Below are positions 14,846-22,626 of a stretch of DNA of 64,000 bases, piece after piece. The stretch is from Bradyrhizobium tropiciagri (GTDB lineage Bacteria > Pseudomonadota > Alphaproteobacteria > Rhizobiales > Xanthobacteraceae): NCBI RefSeq assembly GCF_018130545.1, contig NZ_JAFCKF010000002.1, positions 124,001 through 188,000 of the forward strand, given 5' to 3'. The notes beneath the pieces are model-generated. The model was not told where the DNA came from, made no database searches, and saw nothing but the letters and a program-made list of their open reading frames with translations. How positions within the stretch are numbered: the first letter of the stretch is position 1; the number at the start of each line of letters is the position of its first letter. The position numbers and the translations under genes were made by a program.

Positions 14846-17389
14846 TCATTCCACGCCGGTGCCGCGGTGGAGGTCGGCCTCGATCTGCAATCGGGTGCCG
14901 CCGCCGAACCGGGCGCGATAGACCTGCAGGTTCTCCATGATCCGCTGGACGTAGTTTCGCGTCTCCGAGAACGGAATCAGCTCGACCCAGTCGACTGCGT
15001 CGACCTTGGGGTCGCGCGGGTCGCCATAGCGCTCGATCCACTTCCGCACGCTGCCGCGGCCGGCATTGTAGGCGGCGAAGGTCAGGATGTAGGAGCCGCG
15101 ATAGTCCTCGAGCAGGCCTCCGAGCTCGGCCGCGCCGAGCGTCGCGTTGTAGACCGGGTCGGTCTTCATCCGGTTGAGGTCGAAACCGATGCCGGCGCGC
15201 TTGGCGACGTAGCGTCCGGCGTCCGGCGTCACCTGCATCAGGCCGTAGGCCTGGGCCGGCGAGACCACGGCCGGATTGAACGCGCTCTCCTGCCGCGCGA
15301 TCGCGTAGACCACGCTCTGCTCGACCTCCGGCCCGACCTGGCGGAACGAGGGAATCCCGTTGACCGGATAGGCGTAGTGGTCGAACGGCAGGCCGCGGTT
15401 GAGCGCGGCCTTGCCCATCAGCAGCATGCCGCGGGCATCGCCATGGCGCGCGGTCAGCTCGCCGAGGCCGGCCAGCGCTTCCGGATCGCCATTGTCGCCC
15501 ATGTCGCCGAAGATCGGGATCGCAAGTTCGCGCGCGTCGATCTCATAGAGCAGGGCGACCGCACGCACGATCTCCAGCCGGTCGGCGCCGCGGCCGCGTG
15601 GCGCGCTGTTCAATTCGATCTGCGGCAGGCCAAGCTTTGCGCGCGCAAGCTGGCCGTAATAGCTGGTGGATTGCTCGGCCGCGCGTGCGTAGGCCGCGCG
15701 CGCCTCCTGGCCGCGGCCGGCGGCCTCCGCGGCACGGCCCTGCCAATAGCCGGCACGCGCCAGCGCGGTTGGGTTGGCGCTCCCGACGCCGATCCGCGCG
15801 AAATGCTGGGCGGCAAGGGCGGGATCGTTGAGGAAGCGCAGCGCGATCCAGCCCGAGGTGAATTCCTGCTCGGTCTTGTAGATGTCACGCGCCGGCAGCG
15901 CCGCGTCGCGCGCGATCAGATAGGCGGTGCGAAACTCGTTGACGTCGATCATCTTGCGCGCCAACAGCCGACGCTCGACCCACCATTCGTCGACATTGTA
16001 GAGGCGCGCGGCGTCCTTCGGCGCGCTCAGCATCAGCTGCGCGGCCTCGGAGAACTTCTCCTCGCGGCGCAGCAGCTGGATCTTGGCGAACAGATAGCCG
16101 GTGTCGCCGGTCAGGTCGCGCGGCACCTCTTCGAGCAGCGCGCGCAGGTTCGAACCCTTGCGGTTGGCCGCGATCCGCGCTTTTGCCAGCGCCAGGTAGC
16201 CGGAGCCGAGGCGCCTAGCCGCACGGATGCCGGCGGCCTCGTTGTCGGTGCCGTAGAGCATGGTGTCCATGCGCGCCTTGTGATCGCCGGCGGTCAGGAA
16301 CGAGCCGAACATATCTAGCGCGGCGGATTCGGTGTCCTCGCTCATCGGATCGTTGCGCCAGGCCTCGCGCACCAGGCGTTCGGCATTGCCGCGGTCGCCG
16401 CGCCCGAGCATCACCTTGGCGAGCGCGAGTCGGCCTTTGGCCGAGACCGGCGATTCATTCTGGAACCAGCCCCAGACCGTGGAGTCGTCGCGACGGTCGT
16501 CCCACAGCGAGGCCTCGATGCGGCGGCGCAGGAAGGTCTGCGACGGCCAGCTCGGATTGGCGTCGAGGAAGGCGCGGTAACGTTCGACCGAGGCGCCATT
16601 GTCCTCGCTGCGCAGGATCAGCCATTCGGCGAGCTTGCGCGCGACCGGATCGGAGATCGAGGCCTCGGCCTCGGTGGCGTCCGACGGCTTGCGCTTGCGC
16701 AACAGCTCGACGACGCTCGCGAGCGCTTCCTTGTCCGACTGAGACGTCGACGATGTCGCTGCGATGGCCGCAGGCAGCACCGGCTTGCGCGCGATCGGCG
16801 CGGCATGCTGCCGGGTCGCTGGAACCAGTGCGGGTGCGAGCACCGACCTGGTCGAGACAGTTCCCGTTGCGGCCGGCGAGGCGTGCTTCGATGTCGTGGA
16901 CGCGGTGCTCCTGGATTCGGTGGATTTCGGAGCCGTTGTCTTGTGCGCCTCGGTCTTGGGAGTGGCCTTGGCTCCGTCCGTCTTGGCCGTACCGGACTTG
17001 GACGCGGTCGTCTTTGCAGCGTCAGCCTTCGCGGCGTCGGTCTTGGCGGCGCTGTGTTTGGTTTCGCCGCTCTTGGTCGCGCCACTCTTGGCTTCGCTGT
17101 TCTTGGTCGCGGCCGGCTTGGAATCCGACGTCTTCGCCGTTGAGGTCTTGGCAGCGGTGCTCTTGGGAGCTGCCGTCTTGGTCGCAGCCGTCTTGGGAGC
17201 CGCAGTCTTCGACGCGGCCGGCTTCGCAGCACCGGATTTGGCAGCGGTGTCCTGGGCAGCCGCCTTGGCAGCTGGTGTGTCTTCGGCGGCCCATGCACTG
17301 GCCGTGATGGCGGCAAGGCCGACGACGAGCGCCAGGCTCGTCGCCAGCGCCGTCGATCGCAATGTGCCTGCGCGGGCGGAACGGATCAC
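14846..17389 (-). CDS. Soluble lytic murein transglycosylase (Slt-type)
   Basis: 847 residues. GTG 17389 is chosen because AGAGGA lies just upstream and a signal peptide (VIRSARAGTLRSTALATSLALVVGLAA, cleaved near AWA-AED) follows directly. Residues ~36-180 form a long low-complexity Lys/Ala/Thr/Ser linker of AAKTA-like units. A helical superhelix domain follows (residues ~190-650). The C-terminal SLT domain has VVYAIARQESAFNP with catalytic Glu near residue 701, then AYGLMQVTP and TFAAYNAGRGSVRKW. The enzyme cleaves the MurNAc-GlcNAc bond in periplasmic peptidoglycan, forming 1,6-anhydro ends. It is divergent from dapA, which supplies diaminopimelate for the same polymer. Confidence 0.94.
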   Translation of the reverse strand: MIRSARAGTLRSTALATSLALVVGLAAITASAWAAEDTPAAKAAAQDTAAKSGAAKPAASKTAAPKTAATKTAAPKSTAAKTSTAKTSDSKPAATKNSEAKSGATKSGETKHSAAKTDAAKADAAKTTASKSGTAKTDGAKATPKTEAHKTTAPKSTESRSTASTTSKHASPAATGTVSTRSVLAPALVPATRQHAAPIARKPVLPAAIAATSSTSQSDKEALASVVELLRKRKPSDATEAEASISDPVARKLAEWLILRSEDNGASVERYRAFLDANPSWPSQTFLRRRIEASLWDDRRDDSTVWGWFQNESPVSAKGRLALAKVMLGRGDRGNAERLVREAWRNDPMSEDTESAALDMFGSFLTAGDHKARMDTMLYGTDNEAAGIRAARRLGSGYLALAKARIAANRKGSNLRALLEEVPRDLTGDTGYLFAKIQLLRREEKFSEAAQLMLSAPKDAARLYNVDEWWVERRLLARKMIDVNEFRTAYLIARDAALPARDIYKTEQEFTSGWIALRFLNDPALAAQHFARIGVGSANPTALARAGYWQGRAAEAAGRGQEARAAYARAAEQSTSYYGQLARAKLGLPQIELNSAPRGRGADRLEIVRAVALLYEIDARELAIPIFGDMGDNGDPEALAGLGELTARHGDARGMLLMGKAALNRGLPFDHYAYPVNGIPSFRQVGPEVEQSVVYAIARQESAFNPAVVSPAQAYGLMQVTPDAGRYVAKRAGIGFDLNRMKTDPVYNATLGAAELGGLLEDYRGSYILTFAAYNAGRGSVRKWIERYGDPRDPKVDAVDWVELIPFSETRNYVQRIMENLQVYRARFGGGTRLQIEADLHRGTGVE

Positions 17390-17695
17390 AGAAGTCCTCT
17401 GCGGCCCCGAATCATCTGATCGTCTGGGCCATGGGTTCTTATTTGATTGAAAACGTAGACAAAATACTAAGAAGCCTGCCGGTGCGGCTGTTTGCGCCAG
17501 CACAACGGCGAAATCGCGGCTGGAACCGGCTGGGAATAGGTACGGTGCGGCCCTTTCGCCTGTCGGCCAGACCCGATATTAATTGCCTTTCATGGCGTTT
17601 CGCATCAACCGGGTGCCGGTTGCACGGACGTGAAGCACGACAACAACAAAGGTCCGTCGACCTAGCCTTTAGCCTGAAGCGTTTGGAGGAAGTCC
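17390..17695. other. Divergent promoter region between slt and dapA
   Basis: The 306 bases hold no gene. They must carry promoters in both directions. An A/T-rich patch (17440-17475) is nearer the transglycosylase. GGAGGA at 17682-17687 is the dapA ribosome site. Confidence 0.5.
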
Positions 17696-18586
17696 ATGGC
17701 AGCCAAGACAAAATTCCGGGGATCATTCACTGCCTTGGTGACGCCCTTCAAAAACGGCGGCGTGGATGAGGCGGCGTTCCGCGGCCTGGTGAACTGGCAG
17801 ATCGCCGAGGGCACCCACGGCCTGGTGCCGGTCGGGACCACAGGTGAGAGTCCGACGCTGAGCCATGACGAGCACAAGCGGGTGGTCGAGTGGTGCATCG
17901 AGGAGGCCAAGGGCCGGGTGCCCGTGATCGCCGGCGCCGGCTCCAATTCGACCAAGGAGGCGATCGAACTCGCCGAGCATGCCGAGAAGGCCGGCGCCAA
18001 CGCCGTGCTGGTGGTGACGCCGTACTACAACAAGCCGACCCAGGAAGGCATGTATCAGCACTTCAAGGCGATCAACGATGCGATCGGCATTCCGATCATC
18101 ATCTACAACATCCCGCCGCGCTCGGTGATCGACATGTCGGTCGACACCATGAAGCGGCTGTTCGAGCTGAAGAACATCGCCGGCGTCAAGGACGCGACCG
18201 CCAGCATGGTGCGGGTCTCGCAGCAGCGCGCCGCGATGGGCGAGGACTTCAACCAGCTGTCCGGCGAGGACGCCACCATCATCGGTTACATGGCGCATGG
18301 CGGCCATGGCTGCATCTCGGTGACCTCGAACGTCGCGCCGCGGCTGTGCTCGGAATTCCAGACCGCCTGGCAGAAGGGCGACGTCACCACCGCGCTCAAG
18401 ATCCACGACAAGCTGATGCCGCTGCACACCAACCTCTTCATCGAGAGCAATCCGGCGCCGGTGAAGTATGCGATGTCGCTGCTCGGCAAGCTCGACGAGA
18501 AGCTGCGTCTGCCGATGGTGCCGGTCACCGAATCCACCCGCCAGGCGGTCCGCAGCGCCATGGTGCATGCCGGCCTGATCAACTGA
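17696..18586 (+). CDS. dapA: 4-hydroxy-tetrahydrodipicolinate synthase
   Basis: 296 residues, normal for DapA. The enzyme condenses pyruvate with aspartate semialdehyde, the first step towards diaminopimelate and lysine. The Schiff-base Lys is in GVKDATAS (Lys165), the catalytic Tyr in [10 protein letters not shown] (Tyr137), the Thr pair in VGTTGES (Thr48-Thr49), and Arg142 of PPRS binds the substrate carboxylate. ATG 17696 has GGAGGA upstream. dapA leads a plus-strand run into mscL (62 bases) and smpB. Confidence 0.97.
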   Translation: MAAKTKFRGSFTALVTPFKNGGVDEAAFRGLVNWQIAEGTHGLVPVGTTGESPTLSHDEHKRVVEWCIEEAKGRVPVIAGAGSNSTKEAIELAEHAEKAGANAVLVVTPYYNKPTQEGMYQHFKAINDAIGIPIIIYNIPPRSVIDMSVDTMKRLFELKNIAGVKDATASMVRVSQQRAAMGEDFNQLSGEDATIIGYMAHGGHGCISVTSNVAPRLCSEFQTAWQKGDVTTALKIHDKLMPLHTNLFIESNPAPVKYAMSLLGKLDEKLRLPMVPVTESTRQAVRSAMVHAGLIN

Positions 18587-18648
18587 ACCGAGACGACCGT
18601 ACCACCGTGAACAATGCCGTGCGCAATGTCGAACAGAAGGGGATGGGG

Positions 18649-19062
18649 ATGCTGAAGGAATTCCGCGATTTCGCCATGAAGGGCAATGTCGTCGACCTCG
18701 CCGTCGGCGTCATCATCGGTGCGGCCTTCGGTGGCATCGTCACGTCATTGGTCAACGACATCATCATGCCGATTGTCGGCATGCTGGGCGGCCTCGACTT
18801 CTCCAACTATTTCGTCCCGCTCTCCAAGAACGTGGTCGCCACCAATCTGGCCGACGCGAAGAAGCAGGGTGCCGTGCTGGCTTACGGCAGTTTCATCACA
18901 CTGATCGTGAATTTCGTCATCGTCGCATTCGTGCTGTTCATGGTCATTCGCACCATGAACCAGCTCAAGCGCAAGGAGGCGGCTGCGCCCGCCGAGCCGC
19001 CGAAGCCGTCCGCTGAAGCCGTGCTGCTGACGGAAATCCGCGACCTCCTCAAGAAGAGCTAA
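18649..19062 (+). CDS. mscL: Large-conductance mechanosensitive channel
   Basis: 137 residues with the MscL opening [41 protein letters not shown]: an amphipathic N helix, then the pore-lining TM1 with small residues. TM2 is [19 protein letters not shown] and the cytoplasmic bundle ends in [14 protein letters not shown]. The channel opens under membrane tension to release solutes on osmotic downshock. ATG 18649 is preferred over ATG 18643, which lies too close to its AAGGGG. smpB starts one base after its stop, so the two are co-transcribed. Confidence 0.96.
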   Translation: MLKEFRDFAMKGNVVDLAVGVIIGAAFGGIVTSLVNDIIMPIVGMLGGLDFSNYFVPLSKNVVATNLADAKKQGAVLAYGSFITLIVNFVIVAFVLFMVIRTMNQLKRKEAAAPAEPPKPSAEAVLLTEIRDLLKKS

Positions 19063-19063
19063 A

Positions 19064-19537
19064 GTGGCCGAGAAGAACGAACGCCCGATCAAGGTTGTCG
19101 CCGAAAACCGAAAGGCCCGCTTCAACTACGCCATCGAGGACACCATCGAGGCCGGCATTTCGCTGACCGGCACCGAGGTGAAATCAATCCGCAGCGGCAA
19201 GAGCACGATCGCGGAATCCTATGCGGATTCCAAGGACGGCGAGATCTGGCTGATCAACGCCAATATCCCGGAATATCTGCAGGCCAACCGCTTCAACCAC
19301 GAGCCGAAGCGCCCACGGAAGCTGCTGCTGCACCGCAAGCAGATCAACAAGCTGCTCGGCGCGGTCGACCGCGAGGGCATGACGCTCATTCCGCTCAAGC
19401 TGTACTTCAACGAGCGCGGCCGTGCCAAACTGCTGCTCGCGGTCGCCAAGGGCAAGAAGCTGCACGACAAGCGCGAGAGCGAGAAGAAGCGCGACTGGAG
19501 CCGCGAGAAGGGCCGCCTGATGCGGGCGCGGGGGTAG
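19064..19537 (+). CDS. smpB: SsrA-binding protein (tmRNA ribosome rescue)
   Basis: 157 residues starting at GTG 19064. The conserved opening is [37 protein letters not shown]; the OB-fold core has [17 protein letters not shown] and the basic tail is [21 protein letters not shown]. SmpB carries tmRNA to stalled ribosomes and its tail occupies the mRNA channel. The gene sits one base after the mscL stop. tmRNA itself is not in the window. Confidence 0.97.
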   Translation: MAEKNERPIKVVAENRKARFNYAIEDTIEAGISLTGTEVKSIRSGKSTIAESYADSKDGEIWLINANIPEYLQANRFNHEPKRPRKLLLHRKQINKLLGAVDREGMTLIPLKLYFNERGRAKLLLAVAKGKKLHDKRESEKKRDWSREKGRLMRARG

Positions 19538-19576
19538 CGCGCCGTTATCGCGAAGACGACGGATGGAGATGGGCCG

Positions 19577-20158
19577 ATGAGCCAGGGCAGCTTGACCGAC
19601 GTCGATTGGAGCAAGATTCCCCCGCCGACCGACGATGGCGGCGCGGCGCATCTTGTCGGCATGACGATCCCGCCGGTGACCTTGCGGGCCACCAACGACA
19701 CTTCGGTGACGTTATCGGCGCTCGAGGGCCGCACCGTGGTGTTCGCCTATCCGCGAACCGGCGAGCCCGGCAAGATCGGGCTGGTCGATGATTGGGACAT
19801 GATCCCGGGCGCACGCGGCTGTACGCCACAGACCTGCGCGTTCCGCGACCTGTTCGCCGAGCTCAAGGCGGCCGGCGCCGCGCAGGTGTTCGGACTGTCG
19901 ACGCAAAGCAATGCCTACCAGACCGAGATGGCCTCGCGCTTGCACCTGCCGTTCCCGGTGCTGTCGGACGAAGCGCTGGAACTGACGCACACGCTGAGAT
20001 TGCCGACGATGGCGGTGGCGGGCCTGACCCTGATCAAGCGGCTCGCCCTGGTCATTGACGATGCGCGCATCAGCTGCGTGTTCTATCCGGTGTTTCCGCC
20101 CGACCGGAACGCGGGCGACGTGCTGGAATGGCTGAAGGCCAATCCGCGGAAGGATTAG
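19577..20158 (+). CDS. Peroxiredoxin-like thiol peroxidase
   Basis: 193 residues with a thioredoxin fold of the AhpC/TSA-redoxin type: VVFAYPRTGEPGKIGL then IPGARGCTPQTCAFRDLFAELKAAG. Two cysteines lie at GCTPQTC, where the second (in TCAFRD) matches the peroxidatic Cys of PrxQ/Bcp proteins (TxxC) and the first could be the resolving partner. The inserted segment between strand and active site is longer than in standard Bcp. It probably reduces organic peroxides in the cytosol. It starts 39 bases after smpB. Confidence 0.85.
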   Translation: MSQGSLTDVDWSKIPPPTDDGGAAHLVGMTIPPVTLRATNDTSVTLSALEGRTVVFAYPRTGEPGKIGLVDDWDMIPGARGCTPQTCAFRDLFAELKAAGAAQVFGLSTQSNAYQTEMASRLHLPFPVLSDEALELTHTLRLPTMAVAGLTLIKRLALVIDDARISCVFYPVFPPDRNAGDVLEWLKANPRKD

Positions 20159-20374
20159 AGCGATACGAAGTTTTGGGACCGTCGCAGGGCGCGCTGCCAA
20201 AATATCGAAAAACAACCCCATGCAAAGTAGCCGGCGGCGGCCGGCGTTCGACCGGGAACTTGACTCGTCGGGCAACTCAGGGATATTCTTCTATTATTCC
20301 GAAGTGATGCGCGTTTGCCGCGGCATTTGCGGGCTTCGGATAGCGGTTCGCAAAGTGGATACCGCGAGAGCGCG

Positions 20375-21034
20375 CTAGCCGAGCTCCTTGCGCACGGTCG
20401 CGAACACCTTGCGGAACATGTCGGTCGTCAGCACGCCGGTGTTCGTGTTGTAGCGCGAGCAGTGGTAGCTGTCGTAGAGCTTGAATTTGGCCGCGCTATG
20501 CACTGCACCGTGCACAAAGGGCGCCGCGGCCAGGCGAATGTCCAACGCCCGCAATGTTGATTCGTGCGCGATTCGGCCGAGCAGCACGATCGCGCGCAGC
20601 TTCGGCATCGTCGCGATGGTGGCGCGGAGGAATTGCCGGCAGGTGTTGATCTCGGCCGGCAGCGGCTTGTTCTGCGGCGGCACGCAGCGCACCGCGTTGC
20701 TGATCCGCGCGTCGACCAGCTTCATGCCATCGTCCGGGCGCGCCTGATAGACGCCGCTGGCGAAGCCGTATTCAAGCAAGGTCGCGTAGAGCAGGTCACC
20801 GGCGTAATCGCCGGTGAAAGGACGGCCGGTGCGGTTGGCGCCCTGCATGCCGGGCGCGAGCCCGACGATCAGCAGCCGCGCATTCGGATCGCCGAACGAT
20901 TCCACCGGCGAGTTGAACCAGGCCGGATTGCGGGCGCGGGCTTCTTCGCGGAAGTCGGCCAGCCTGGGACAGAGCTGACAGTTGCTGTCGGGACGCGTCG
21001 CAGCAGTGACGAGATTACTCGTCGAAATCGTCAT
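20375..21034 (-). CDS. Uracil-DNA glycosylase, type 5 (UdgB-like), 4Fe-4S
   Basis: 219 residues from ATG 21034 (MTISTSNLV). Four cysteines suited to a 4Fe-4S cluster are at 19 and 22 (CQLC), 117 (VRC) and 132 (TCRQF). Active-site motif A is GLAPGMQGANRTGRPFTGDYAG, which matches type 5 (Ala in place of the Asp/Glu of other families), and motif B is the HCSRYNTNTGVLT loop. Type 5 enzymes remove uracil, hypoxanthine and related deaminated bases from double-stranded DNA. The start overlaps the last 20 bases of the upstream NYN gene, so translation is probably coupled. A longer frame would add 36 unconserved residues. Confidence 0.92.
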   Translation of the reverse strand: MTISTSNLVTAATRPDSNCQLCPRLADFREEARARNPAWFNSPVESFGDPNARLLIVGLAPGMQGANRTGRPFTGDYAGDLLYATLLEYGFASGVYQARPDDGMKLVDARISNAVRCVPPQNKPLPAEINTCRQFLRATIATMPKLRAIVLLGRIAHESTLRALDIRLAAAPFVHGAVHSAAKFKLYDSYHCSRYNTNTGVLTTDMFRKVFATVRKELG

Positions 21035-21656
21035 CGGCTCCCCGTGGGGCCATGGTGGTCGCGCGCTGCAGGAATTGCGGGGAATGGTGACGCGGTTCGC
21101 GGGGTTCGCGCGGGGCCGGACGTTCGGACGGATCGCGGCCAAGCTTGGATTGCAGCTCGACGAGATCGGTGAAGACGTCGGCCTGGCGGCGCAACTCGTC
21201 GGCGATCATCGGCGGCTGGCTGGCGATCGTGGAGATGACGGTGACGCGAACACCGCGGCGCTGCACGGCCTCGACCAGCGAGCGGAAGTCGCCGTCGCCC
21301 GAGAACAGGATCATCTGGTCGATGTGCTCGGCGAGTTCCATGGCATCGACGGCAAGCTCGATGTCCATGTTGCCCTTCACCTTGCGGCGGCCGCTGGCGT
21401 CGATGAATTCCTTGGTCGCCTTGGTGACGACGGTGTAGCCGTTGTAGTCGAGCCAATCGATCAGCGGACGGATCGAGGAGTACTCCTGATCCTCGATGAT
21501 CGCCGTGTAGTAGAACGCGCGAAGCAGCGTGCCGCGACTCTGGAATTCCTTCAGGAGGCGCTTGTAGTCGATGTCGAAGCCGAGCGTCTTTGCGGTTGCG
21601 TAAAGATTCGCTCCGTCGATGAAGAGCGCGATCTTGTTGGAAACAGGTGACGACAT
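21015..21656 (-). CDS. NYN-domain (LabA/DUF88-type) putative RNase
   Basis: 213 residues from ATG 21656. The PIN-like NYN fold is clear: IALFIDGANLYATAK with the first acidic residue at Asp14, KGNMDIELAVDAMELA, and LFSGDGDFRSLVEAVQRRG with the metal-binding Asp pair. These residues form the nuclease active site in the family. The C-terminal tail (~45 residues, Pro/Arg-rich, ending GADDDFDE) is probably disordered. Its target RNA is unknown. The stop lies inside the uracil-DNA glycosylase gene (20-base overlap). The TTG one codon upstream is less likely as start. Confidence 0.92.
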   Translation of the reverse strand: MSSPVSNKIALFIDGANLYATAKTLGFDIDYKRLLKEFQSRGTLLRAFYYTAIIEDQEYSSIRPLIDWLDYNGYTVVTKATKEFIDASGRRKVKGNMDIELAVDAMELAEHIDQMILFSGDGDFRSLVEAVQRRGVRVTVISTIASQPPMIADELRRQADVFTDLVELQSKLGRDPSERPAPREPREPRHHSPQFLQRATTMAPRGADDDFDE

Positions 21657-22016
21657 CAAAGTGTTCTCGCGTGGTTGTTAGTGTTCTTAGCGCGGCGGTG
21701 ATCAACCGCGCGCAATTTCCGGCGTTGCTGCCTAAAGTTCAGTGAATCTTTCCCCACGACAGTCACCACCGCAATTATGGTGAGGCGAGGGCAAAAAGCC
21801 TAGACCTTTGACATTGCAATCGAGAGATTTACTTGTCCGGGACAGCAACCAAGCCATGTCGTCAGACGCTCCGGCCCTTCTGGCCCCGGCAGACCGGGTT
21901 ATCAGAGCCTGTTGGGAAGGCAAATCACAAATTTTACCTTGCGAAACTGAGGCTAGCCCTATAACTAACCCTCATAACCTACATGTTCGGTCCCTTTTAC
22001 CACGGAGCGCCTCGAG
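21657..22016. other. Intergenic region between NYN gene and rpoZ
   Basis: 360 bases with no supported gene. They contain the divergent promoters, including the candidate at 21938-21965. A T/A-rich patch lies around 21800-21835. Confidence 0.5.
21938..21965 (+). promoter_or_regulatory. Candidate sigma-70-type promoter for rpoZ
   Basis: CTTGCG and TATAAC are separated by 16 bases, close to the alphaproteobacterial CTTGAC/TATAAT pattern, ~50 bases upstream of the rpoZ start. Assignment is by eye. Confidence 0.4.
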
Positions 22017-22409
22017 ATGGCTCGCGTCACCGTCGAAGATTGCATTGATAAGGTCGACAATCGTTTCGACCTCGTCCTGTTGGCTGCGCACCGCGCTCGT
22101 ATGATCTCGTCGGGATCGCAACTCACGGTTGACCGCGACAACGACAAGAACCCGGTCGTTTCGCTGCGGGAGATTGCCGATTCGACGATCTCGCCGGAAG
22201 ACCTGAAAGAGGAACTCGTGCACTCCTTGCAGAAGTTCGTCGAGGTCGACGAGCCCGAGCCGGACACCGTGCCGCTGATCGGTTCCGCCGGTGCCAGCGT
22301 CGATGCCGACGACACCGAGGTCGCGGTCGAGCGGATGACCGAGGAAGAGCTGCTGAAGGGCCTCGAGGGCCTCGCGCCCCCGGAAGAGCAGCCCGAGGAA
22401 GACGAGTAA
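22017..22409 (+). CDS. rpoZ: RNA polymerase omega subunit
   Basis: 130 residues. The omega core is [54 protein letters not shown], which supports beta-prime folding and forms part of a ppGpp site in proteobacteria. The acidic tail ([21 protein letters not shown]) is longer than in enterobacteria and typical of the order. ATG 22017 follows CGGAGCG. A strong terminator follows, so rpoZ is probably a separate unit from rsh despite their conserved adjacency. Confidence 0.97.
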   Translation: MARVTVEDCIDKVDNRFDLVLLAAHRARMISSGSQLTVDRDNDKNPVVSLREIADSTISPEDLKEELVHSLQKFVEVDEPEPDTVPLIGSAGASVDADDTEVAVERMTEEELLKGLEGLAPPEEQPEEDE

Positions 22410-22446
22410 GCGCGTCGTTCAGCTCTTCGTTTGGAATGGATTTGAA

Positions 22447-22480
22447 AAAGGCCCGGACATTGCTCCGGGCCTTTGCTTTT
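22447..22480 (+). terminator. Rho-independent terminator of rpoZ
   Basis: AAAGGCCCGG and CCGGGCCTTT form a perfect 10-bp stem with an 8-base loop, followed by GCTTTT. Confidence 0.88.
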
Positions 22481-22626
22481 GTTGACAATTTCGCTGTTAC
22501 GGTGCGTCCTATGCGGGCGCGGGAATTTGAATGGTTCCAGGGCCCGCACGGGGTGCAGCTTCATTCAAAAGCGCACTAGATTGAGGAAGAAGGGACATCC
22601 GGTCCCGCGCGAGAGGCAGCGAGTAC

